Shown piece by piece: positions 57,695-64,000 of a DNA stretch of 64,000 bases. This DNA comes from an uncultured Roseobacter sp. Lineage in GTDB: Bacteria; Pseudomonadota; Alphaproteobacteria; Rhodobacterales; Rhodobacteraceae. Where the stretch lies: NCBI GenBank assembly GCA_947501635.1, contig CANMWT010000008.1, positions 99,349 to 163,348 of the forward strand. The letters are read 5' to 3'. Positions within the stretch are counted from its first letter, which is position 1, and each line of letters opens with the position of its first letter. The notes under the pieces are model-generated. The model saw only the letters and a program-made list of their open reading frames with translations, made no database searches and had not been told where the DNA came from. The translations under genes and the position numbers were made by a program.

Positions 57695-58600
57695 CTATAC
57701 CTTGGTTTCATTCAGTGTCGGCGTGCGGTGTTGGCGCTTGAGCACCGCCTCCCGCCATGTGATGAAGGATACCGAGGCAAGGATCACAAGACCGCCCACC
57801 AAGACCCAGACATCCACCGATTCACCGAAAACAAAGTAGCCAAGCAATACTGCCCAGATCAGCTGCGTGAAGGTGACAGGCTGTGTGACCGTGACAGGCG
57901 CCGCCGCGAAGGCCAGCGTCATCGTGTAATGTCCGGCTGTGGCAAAGCACGCCACGGCAAAGAGCAAGAGCAGGTCCGTCGATGTTGGCGGCACCCAGAC
58001 CGCAATTGCAAAGGGGGCCAGCACTGCCGTCACAAAAATCGACAACATCGCAACAACGACCGACGGCTTCACTTCCCCCGCCATGACTTTTGCCGTCAGA
58101 TAGGACCCGCCAAAAGCAATGGCCGTAAAGATCATGGCGATATGTCCGCTGCTGACCTCGCGAAAACCCGGCCGCAGGATGATAAGCGCTCCAATCAGGG
58201 CTGCTACAATGGCCGCGATCCGGCGGAAGGCCAGTTTTTCACCCAGAAAGAGCGCCGCACCGATGCTCACGTAGATCGGCGCAAGATAGTTCATGGCCGT
58301 CACATCCGCGATGGGGATGCGTGTCATTGCGTAAAACCACGCGATAACGGCCAAACCGTGGGTAACGCCACGAAACCCGAACAGTTTCCATTGGCGCGGT
58401 GTAAGGCGTGCCGCTTTCAGAGCGCCTATTGCGGGGATCAGGAATACAAGTCCAAGCAAATAGCGCAAGAACGCCATCTGTGCGGGCGGCAGCCCGGTGC
58501 CCATATACTTCACCAATGCGGTAACCGATATAAAGCAAAACCCCGTAACCAGCATCCAGAAGATGCCACGCAGCGGTTGTGAAGAATCCTGTTCAGCCAT
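57695..58600 (-). CDS. EamA/DMT-family transporter
   Basis: The 301-residue protein has ten hydrophobic segments in two EamA repeats, with LPPAQMAFLRYLLGLVFLIPAI and, in the second half, QPVTFTQLIWAVLLGYFVFGESVDVWVLVGGLVILASVSF. DMT permeases export or import metabolites; the substrate is not evident. It precedes the bet operon, but the BetI-like operator lies downstream of it. Confidence 0.9.
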   Translation of the reverse strand: MAEQDSSQPLRGIFWMLVTGFCFISVTALVKYMGTGLPPAQMAFLRYLLGLVFLIPAIGALKAARLTPRQWKLFGFRGVTHGLAVIAWFYAMTRIPIADVTAMNYLAPIYVSIGAALFLGEKLAFRRIAAIVAALIGALIILRPGFREVSSGHIAMIFTAIAFGGSYLTAKVMAGEVKPSVVVAMLSIFVTAVLAPFAIAVWVPPTSTDLLLLFAVACFATAGHYTMTLAFAAAPVTVTQPVTFTQLIWAVLLGYFVFGESVDVWVLVGGLVILASVSFITWREAVLKRQHRTPTLNETKV

Positions 58601-58798
58601 ACAGCATAGACACCTGCTTTGCGCAGGACCGCAAGGCCCGCTCCACCCTGTAGAGGCAAACTATACTTCGTCCCGCGCCCCGAGCGGGAGACATACTGTT
58701 TTCAATAAAACTTTAATCACGCAAATCTGATCGGGGATGATTGGCGTAAAAGAAGCACGCCCCCATATAGTGGGACAGGTAACAAGGATACGAGCGCG

Positions 58799-59038
58799 AT
58801 GCTGGATACAACGAACCGACTGGATTTGACGACCAAAGACATAGAAATGATCGAGGCCGCTTTGCACACGCAAAAGAAAATTCTGGCTGTTCAAAGCGAA
58901 GCGGGCCGGACCGGCGCGCGTCAAAAGCTATCCGAATTGAAGCACCTGATGAAACGTGTGGGCCGCGCGCGACCCGGCGCAACCTGTCGCACCCAGGTTT
59001 CATGGACACAGATGGCGCGCGGGTTCTTCGCCAGCTGA
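58799..59038 (+). CDS. Small conserved-type protein of unknown function
   Basis: The 79-residue protein (MLDTTNRLDLTTKDIEMIEAALHTQKKILAVQSEAGRTGARQKLSELKHLMKRVGR) is helical and basic, and I do not recognise a family. AAGGA lies about ten bases before the ATG. A strong terminator 27 bases downstream supports transcription as a monocistronic unit. Confidence 0.65.
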   Translation: MLDTTNRLDLTTKDIEMIEAALHTQKKILAVQSEAGRTGARQKLSELKHLMKRVGRARPGATCRTQVSWTQMARGFFAS

Positions 59039-59064
59039 CCCATCCCCCGACCTTGCGCCAAAAC

Positions 59065-59094
59065 AAAAGCCGCCCCCCTGGAGCGGCTTTTTTG
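59065..59094. terminator. Bidirectional-type rho-independent terminator
   Basis: An AAAAGCCGC/GCGGCTTTTTT hairpin, GCCGC at 59069-59073 paired with GCGGC at 59083-59087, is followed by six thymidines and preceded by four adenines. It lies between the small rightward gene ending at 59038 and the convergent yebC. Confidence 0.85.
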
Positions 59095-59112
59095 CATCTT
59101 GAGGCGAAAGCT

Positions 59113-59853
59113 TCAGAGCTGCGACATAACCTCATCGCTTGCTTCGAAGTTGGTTGTCACACGCTGCACGTCGTCATCATCCTCCAGCGCGTCAATCAAC
59201 CTCATCAGTTTTTGCATCCCCTCAAGGTCCATCTCGGTGGTGGTTGTGGGTCGCCAAACCAGCTTGGTCGACTCAGATTCGCCCAAAGACGCCTCTAGCG
59301 CTGTGGCCACATCGTTCAGGTCGGTATCAGCACACCAGATGACATGGCCATCCTCTGAGCTTTCGACATCTTCCGCGCCTGCCTCGATCGCGGCCATCAT
59401 TACACTGTCGGCATCGCCTGCGTCTGCGGGGTAACTGACTTCGCCCTTGCGGTCGAACATGAAACCGACGCTGCCAGTCTCACCAAGGTTGCCGCCGTTT
59501 TTGGTAAAGGTTGATCGAACAGTCGACGCGGTGCGGTTGCGGTTGTCAGTCATCGCCTCGACGATGACGGCCACACCGTTGGGCCCGTACCCCTCGTAGC
59601 GAATTTCCTCGTAGTCATCCCCATCGCCGGCCTGAGACTTTTTGATCGCACGATCAATGTTGTCCTTGGGCATGGACTGGGATTTGGCCTCTTTCACCGC
59701 CAGACGAAGCCGCGGGTTTTTATCCGGATCGGGGTCACCCATTTTTGCGGCGACGGTAATCTCTTTGCTCAGTTTGGAGAACAATTTTGCGCGTACGGCG
59801 TCCTGACGCCCCTTACGGTGTTGGATGTTTGCCCATTTTGAGTGGCCGGCCAT
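59113..59853 (-). CDS. yebC: YebC/PmpR-family transcription or translation factor
   Basis: The 246-residue protein starts [32 protein letters not shown] and continues [23 protein letters not shown] and [31 protein letters not shown], the full YebC pattern. Family members bind DNA or ribosomes; recent work links some to relief of ribosome stalling. It is transcribed towards the shared terminator. Confidence 0.96.
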   Translation of the reverse strand: MAGHSKWANIQHRKGRQDAVRAKLFSKLSKEITVAAKMGDPDPDKNPRLRLAVKEAKSQSMPKDNIDRAIKKSQAGDGDDYEEIRYEGYGPNGVAVIVEAMTDNRNRTASTVRSTFTKNGGNLGETGSVGFMFDRKGEVSYPADAGDADSVMMAAIEAGAEDVESSEDGHVIWCADTDLNDVATALEASLGESESTKLVWRPTTTTEMDLEGMQKLMRLIDALEDDDDVQRVTTNFEASDEVMSQL

Positions 59854-60040
59854 TGGTCTGATTGATCCTTGCTTTGTTGTCGCTGGCGGGATGTGGACCG
59901 TCTATAGGTCACAGACTGCGTGGCATGCAATCCCCCTGCTCTTTTCACGGGTCAAATTAGGCTTTTTGCCGGCGTTTGAAACCAATCTTTAACACCGGGT
60001 GCGGTAAACCTATGGCCAAGCGCAAGGACATAGCACAATC

Positions 60041-60517
60041 ATGTTTTCCTACTCCAAGCGAGACTTGTTTCAAAGCCGTCTTCCGGTACACGAGGTCTCT
60101 GCATCCTACGAGGACGCGGGGCTGTTCCGGACGGCATTGTGCCAGTTGATGCTGGAACTGATCCCACAGATGCGTCGCAACGACCGGCAGGATCTGGTGG
60201 TGCGGGGATTTGTCGACCGCAAGACAGAGATTGATGTATTTTTTGCAGGGCGACGCGCGGCCGAAGTGGGACCGCTGGAAAGACAACTCAAGGCCTTGAT
60301 GACCCATGCCAGACAGCAAGCGGCCAGCGCAGGAGCCAAACCGCCAGATGTTGCAAAAGTGCGGCTACCCCTGCGCGCCGAAGGCGCGTGGCGGCGCAGC
60401 TTACACCGTGATGACAGCGGTTGGGAAACAGGCAGCTACCACTTCGTGGTGGCGCGCTGGTCGCTGCTGGACAAAGACGGCAACACAGTGTCTTTTGGCG
60501 AGGCGCCCGCGACCTGA
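60041..60517 (+). CDS. Uncharacterised 158-residue protein
   Basis: The protein begins MFSYSKRDLFQSRLPVHEVSASYEDAGLFRTALCQLMLELIPQMRRNDRQDLVVRGFVDRKTEIDVFFAGRRAAEVGPLERQLKALM and includes a C-terminal RRSLHRDDSGWETGSYHFVVARWSLLDKDG. No signal peptide, membrane segment or recognised motif is visible. It is convergent with the SLC13 gene. Confidence 0.65.
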   Translation: MFSYSKRDLFQSRLPVHEVSASYEDAGLFRTALCQLMLELIPQMRRNDRQDLVVRGFVDRKTEIDVFFAGRRAAEVGPLERQLKALMTHARQQAASAGAKPPDVAKVRLPLRAEGAWRRSLHRDDSGWETGSYHFVVARWSLLDKDGNTVSFGEAPAT

Positions 60518-60614
60518 TCCCGCGTCAGGCGGGCGCCGATGGAAAGCTACCTACGAAGTAAACCGCCAATCGCACTTTTTGCGGAACGGCCATTTGGCCT
60601 TGGATATGTTCACG

Positions 60615-62369
60615 TCAAAGTGGCCAGATCAGCGGAATGGTCAATGAGACGATTGCCGCCATGCTGATGTTCAGCGGCAAACCGACCCTCGTAAAGTCGG
60701 TAAAGCGGTATCCCCCTGGCCCATACACCAACGTGTTCGTCTGGTAGCCAATGGGCGTGGCAAAGGCGCAGGATGCGGCTATCATCACGGCAACCACAAG
60801 CGGCCGCGGGTCCAGCCCCAATGCGGAGGCGAGCCCAATGGCGATCGGTGTCATGATGACGGCAACGGCATTGTTGGACACAATCTCGGTCAGCGTCGAA
60901 GTCAATGCAAAGACAACCAGCACGACGAGCGCAGGGGGCAAGGTCATCAGTGTGGGTGACACGGCGTCGACCAGAAGGGAAACCGCACCGGAATGCTGCA
61001 AGGCAGCCCCAACAGCCAGCATGGAGAAGATCAGCGCTAAAAGCCGTCCATCCACAAAAGAAAACGCTTCATCCGCGTCGATACACCCTGTTACCAGCAC
61101 CAGCGCAACCGCGACAACAGCCAAAAGCAAGATTGGTGCCACATTGAATGCCGCCAAGACCACAATGCCAACAAGCGCTGCGATCGCGATGGGTGCATGG
61201 CTGCGACGGTAGGCGCGTTCAGTCGGATGCGAGACATCCACCATGTCCATGTCTGTCGCCAAGCGGCTGATATCCTCCGCCGCCCCTTCCAGCAGCAACG
61301 TATCTCCCACTTTGACGATCAGATCATCAAGCTGTCGCCCGATGTTCTGGTTCCGCCGGTGCACCGCCAACGGGTAAACACCGTAGCGGCGCCGCAGGCG
61401 CATCGCGCCAAGAGACCGCCCCACCATCTTGCATCCCGGCGTGATCAGCACTTCGACGGTCGTTGTTTCAACAGCCGAAACCTGATCCACCCTCTTCAGC
61501 TCTTTATTCGCCTGAAGGCTCAGCAGCTCGGTCATCTCTGTGCGCAAAACCACGCGGTCGCCCACCTGCAACGTCACCGCCTTCAAGTTGCGCCGCAGAG
61601 ACTTGTCCCCCCGCACAACGTCCACAAGGCGCACACCCTCGCGTTTGAAAAGCTGGACACCCAAAACCTCACGACCAATCAGATTGCTTTCAGGCGGGAT
61701 CACGGCTTCGGTAAAAAACTTCATTTTCGAGCGGTCGGTCAGCATGCTCGCCATACTGTCGCGGTCCGGCAACAGGCGCGGCGCGACAAGCCCAAGGTAC
61801 AAAAGACCCCACACACAGACCACGATACCAATCGGCAGGATCTCGAAGATGGTAAACGGTTCTAGCCCTTCGCCTCGCGCGACACCATCGACCAACAGAT
61901 TGGTCGAGGTTCCGATCAGGGTAAGAGATCCGCCCATGATTGCGGCGTAACTCAAAGGGATCAGGAACTTGGACGCGTTGGCCCCAAGCGTCTTACTTAA
62001 CTGTACCACGACGGGGATCATCACCACGACCACCGGCGTGTTGTTCATGATCGCAGATGCCCCCATGACAGACAGGATGACGCCTATGACCGCGGTCTTG
62101 GGTCGGGTCTTCGCCTGCCGCTCGGCAAGGCGTGTCAGCACATCCAGCGCACCCGTCCGCACAAGCGCCCCCATAACAATAAACATACCCGCGATCGTCC
62201 ATGGTGCCGGATTGCTCAGCACCCCCAGTGCCAGATCATAGGGCAGCACGCCGCTGGCAAGCATGACAGCCGCCCCCGCCAGCGCCACAACCTCTGTCGG
62301 AAAAGTTTCGCGCACGAAAAGCACAAACATTGCCACCACAACGCCAAGCGTCAGAAACGGGGCGGCCAT
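60615..62369 (-). CDS. SLC13-family permease with TrkA-C domains
   Basis: The 584-residue protein has an N- and C-terminal membrane part (CitMHS/SLC13-like: VIGVILSVMGASAIMNNTPVVVVMIPVVVQLSKTLG and TLTEIVSNNAVAVIMTPIAIGLASALG with the SNN/NTP motifs) and two central TrkA-C domains (around VQLFKREGVRLVDVVRG and GCKMVGRSLGAMRLRRRYGVYPLAVHR). It probably cotransports anions such as dicarboxylate or sulfate with Na+. The start is uncertain: ATG 62369 or TTG 62396. Confidence 0.9.
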   Translation of the reverse strand: MAAPFLTLGVVVAMFVLFVRETFPTEVVALAGAAVMLASGVLPYDLALGVLSNPAPWTIAGMFIVMGALVRTGALDVLTRLAERQAKTRPKTAVIGVILSVMGASAIMNNTPVVVVMIPVVVQLSKTLGANASKFLIPLSYAAIMGGSLTLIGTSTNLLVDGVARGEGLEPFTIFEILPIGIVVCVWGLLYLGLVAPRLLPDRDSMASMLTDRSKMKFFTEAVIPPESNLIGREVLGVQLFKREGVRLVDVVRGDKSLRRNLKAVTLQVGDRVVLRTEMTELLSLQANKELKRVDQVSAVETTTVEVLITPGCKMVGRSLGAMRLRRRYGVYPLAVHRRNQNIGRQLDDLIVKVGDTLLLEGAAEDISRLATDMDMVDVSHPTERAYRRSHAPIAIAALVGIVVLAAFNVAPILLLAVVAVALVLVTGCIDADEAFSFVDGRLLALIFSMLAVGAALQHSGAVSLLVDAVSPTLMTLPPALVVLVVFALTSTLTEIVSNNAVAVIMTPIAIGLASALGLDPRPLVVAVMIAASCAFATPIGYQTNTLVYGPGGYRFTDFTRVGLPLNISMAAIVSLTIPLIWPL

Positions 62370-62447
62370 GGGGGAAAGCTCGAAAAATGAAATCAATTCG
62401 GGGCGACCTGTCTTTTCGCGATGCTGGCAGGCAGTCTCGCCTATTGG

Positions 62448-63353
62448 TCAAGAAGGAGCAAGCGCTGCTTTGGGTCTGGGTTGCACAAGATACATTCCCA
62501 CGAACATAAGCCCCAAGGCTGCCCAAACGGCAGGCGGATAAGCTTCTGACAGTATCACCTTCGCCCACAGGATGCCGAACCCTGTGACAAGGTAGCTGAC
62601 CTGAACCGTAAACATAGGGCCCGCCCGCCCCACCAACCAGACATATCCCGCATAGACCAGCGTGTGCGCCACAGAGGCCAGTATCAATGCATAGCCCGCA
62701 CGCCCCAAAAGCTCTGCAGGGGCGATAAACTGATCGCTCGCTAGGGTAAGCGGCAAGATCGCCACCGCGCCCAGCAGTGACGCGCCGAACAGAACCTGAA
62801 TGGCATCAAGTCCTGCCGTGCCCCACTTGGCTACCACATTTCCCTCCAGCGCGTAGCAAAGCCCGGCGACCAGCGCGATCATCATCCAGAAAACCGGCGT
62901 GTTCAGCGCACTGCTTACACCCGGCATCACGATGATCAAAACACCCGCGAGGCCCACACCCAGCCCGCAAAAACGCCGCCACGAAAACCGGTCAAGCTTG
63001 AGGGCAAGCGCGACGGGAAAGGCAAACATAGGGATCATGGACAAAAGGATGGAAAGTATGCCCGCCGGGACGTGTACAGCAGCCTGATACGAGGCTGTGT
63101 TGGGGATCAGTGTACCGATCAACGCAACCACTGCAAAAACACGCAGTGTGAACCTGTTGAACGGCAACCCTTTTCCGCGCAACAACGACAGCACCGACAT
63201 CAAGACCGTGCCGATCGCCAACTGCCAGAAAATCAGACCGTAATGTCCAAATCCGGTCGAGACGGCGATCTTTGTCAGCGGGATGGTGATACCCCAACCC
63301 GCCCCGAGAAGCACCAGTACACCGGTAAAAAACGCAACTTCTCTCGGTGTCAT
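62448..63353 (-). CDS. EamA/DMT-family transporter
   Basis: The 301-residue protein has about ten membrane helices in two EamA repeats: VLVLLGAGWGITIPLTKIAVSTGFGHYGLIFWQL and FTVQVSYLVTGFGILWAKVILSEAYPPAVWAALGLMFVGMYLV. Substrate unknown. Its start overlaps the stop of the upstream metallophosphoesterase as TGATG, so they may be cotranscribed. Confidence 0.92.
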   Translation of the reverse strand: MTPREVAFFTGVLVLLGAGWGITIPLTKIAVSTGFGHYGLIFWQLAIGTVLMSVLSLLRGKGLPFNRFTLRVFAVVALIGTLIPNTASYQAAVHVPAGILSILLSMIPMFAFPVALALKLDRFSWRRFCGLGVGLAGVLIIVMPGVSSALNTPVFWMMIALVAGLCYALEGNVVAKWGTAGLDAIQVLFGASLLGAVAILPLTLASDQFIAPAELLGRAGYALILASVAHTLVYAGYVWLVGRAGPMFTVQVSYLVTGFGILWAKVILSEAYPPAVWAALGLMFVGMYLVQPRPKAALAPS

Positions 63354-64000
63354 CAGGGGGCGGCGCTTTGCAAAAGGCCGCGCTCACGCACCATGGCAAT
63401 GCGGGTGGCCTTTCCGGTCCGGTCGTCCGTTTCCAGATACACGCCACTCAGCGTGGCCTCTCCCGTGGCAGGGGTGAAACGTTCTTTCGGCATACCTGTG
63501 ATAAAGCGGCGCATCGGCTCGGTTTTTTCCATCCCGATGACTGAGTTGTAGTCGCCGCACATACCCGCATCACTCAGATAGCCAGTACCACCCGCCATGA
63601 CCCTCGCATCTGCCGTGGGCACATGAGTGTGGGTGCCGACGACAAGACTGGCACGCCCGTCGCAGTAATGGCCAACGGCCATCTTTTCCGAAGTTGCTTC
63701 ACAGTGAATATCAACAACAATCGCCGATGCCTGACCACCCAAAGGGTGCGTTTTCAAAACCGTTTCCAAAGACGAGAAGGGATCATCATAGGGGCGTTTC
63801 ATGAACACCTGTCCCAGCACCTGTGTGACCAGTACTTTCCGCCCATTCTGCGCCGTAAAAAGGCGCGCCCCTTTGCCGGGCGCCGCCTTGGAAAAGTTCA
63901 AAGGCCGGATGATCTTGGGTTCCTGCTCTATGAACTGCAGCATGTCTTTCTGGTCAAACGCATGATCTCCCAGTGTGATACAGTCAGCGCCCGCGTCCAG
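63353..64000 (-). CDS. YmdB-type (TIGR00282) metallophosphoesterase, 5' end missing
   Basis: The frame is open from the window edge to 63353 and gives 215 residues of the C-terminal part. Near the edge the motif reads CITLGDHAFDQKDM, where family members usually have GNH-x-x-D; later come IVVDIHCEATSEKMAVGHYCDGRASLVVGTHTHVPTAD with the GTHTHVPTAD metal site and YLSDAGMCGDYNSVIGM. These are signatures of the YmdB/TIGR00282 calcineurin-like phosphoesterases, which hydrolyse 2',3'-cyclic nucleotides in Bacillus. The N-terminus lies beyond the window. Confidence 0.9.
   Translation of the reverse strand: MDAGADCITLGDHAFDQKDMLQFIEQEPKIIRPLNFSKAAPGKGARLFTAQNGRKVLVTQVLGQVFMKRPYDDPFSSLETVLKTHPLGGQASAIVVDIHCEATSEKMAVGHYCDGRASLVVGTHTHVPTADARVMAGGTGYLSDAGMCGDYNSVIGMEKTEPMRRFITGMPKERFTPATGEATLSGVYLETDDRTGKATRIAMVRERGLLQSAAP

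Noticed and set aside
1..64000. Possible tRNA genes, IS elements, prophage or CRISPR array
   Set aside because: No cloverleaf in the gaps inspected, no transposase or integrase frame, and no regularly spaced direct repeats seen.

Overview
The window is a contiguous 64 kb piece of a high-GC alphaproteobacterial chromosome, most probably from the Roseobacter group (Rhodobacteraceae); the genus cannot be fixed from sequence alone. Evidence for this placement: a propionyl-CoA carboxylase / methylmalonyl-CoA mutase neighbourhood controlled by a ScfR-type regulator (PccR), a bet cluster of the order betI-betC-DUF6552-betA, a short alphaproteobacterial-type prolyl-tRNA synthetase, DUF3726 and DUF4174 families, and an HdaA-ppk-ppx block. 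No tRNA, rRNA, CRISPR array, insertion sequence or prophage was seen. Genes are dense, and stop/start overlaps of 1 to 4 bases are common.

Layout. 1-5.9 kb: the 5' end of ileS, a cyclic-nucleotide-domain thioredoxin-reductase-like flavoprotein without its CxxC, a ycjX-GNAT-ycjF operon, and truA. 5.9-14.5 kb: an accessory catabolic-looking island made of DUF3726, a 550-residue protein of unknown family, an M19 dipeptidase homologue, an acyl-CoA dehydrogenase, a phosphotransferase, a DAO-type oxidoreductase, a uronate-dehydrogenase-like enzyme and an N-formylglutamate amidohydrolase homologue. Both hydrolase homologues seem to have lost metal ligands. 14.5-22.7 kb: a TPR protein, a MATE exporter, a secreted alpha/beta hydrolase, a cyclase/TolB/TPR protein and parE.

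22.65-24.05 kb is the compositional anomaly of the window: an AT-richer HEPN-domain reading frame abutting parE, interrupted by one in-frame TAA from a four-CxxC zinc-ribbon continuation, followed by about 530 bases without a convincing gene but full of hairpins, including a near-perfect 23-base palindrome and two mutually exclusive stems. 24.05-26.9 kb: small envelope genes (two c-type cytochromes, a zincin-like lipoprotein, a 30-residue membrane protein, a YdcZ-type DMT protein).

26.9-40.2 kb is mainly housekeeping: Ldh-family dehydrogenase, lolD/lolC, DUF2937, proS, AI-2E-family permease, hdaA, ppk1, ppx, an endonuclease/exonuclease/phosphatase-family protein and a DjlA-like co-chaperone. 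40.2-52.8 kb is the propionate assimilation region: a sulfotransferase-like gene, methylmalonyl-CoA mutase with VOC and GNAT genes, pccA, a set of small genes, RidA, pccB, an MFS exporter and pccR. Perfect TTTGCAAA boxes lie between pccB and the MFS gene and again upstream of pccR, so the regulator probably controls both carboxylation genes, the exporter and itself. pccA is separated from the pccB transcript by a clear intrinsic terminator.

52.8-64 kb: a secreted thermonuclease, the choline-O-sulfate/choline cluster (betA, DUF6552, betC, betI with a BetI-like operator; betB absent), two EamA-type DMT permeases, YebC, an SLC13 permease and the 3' part of a YmdB-type metallophosphoesterase cut by the window edge.
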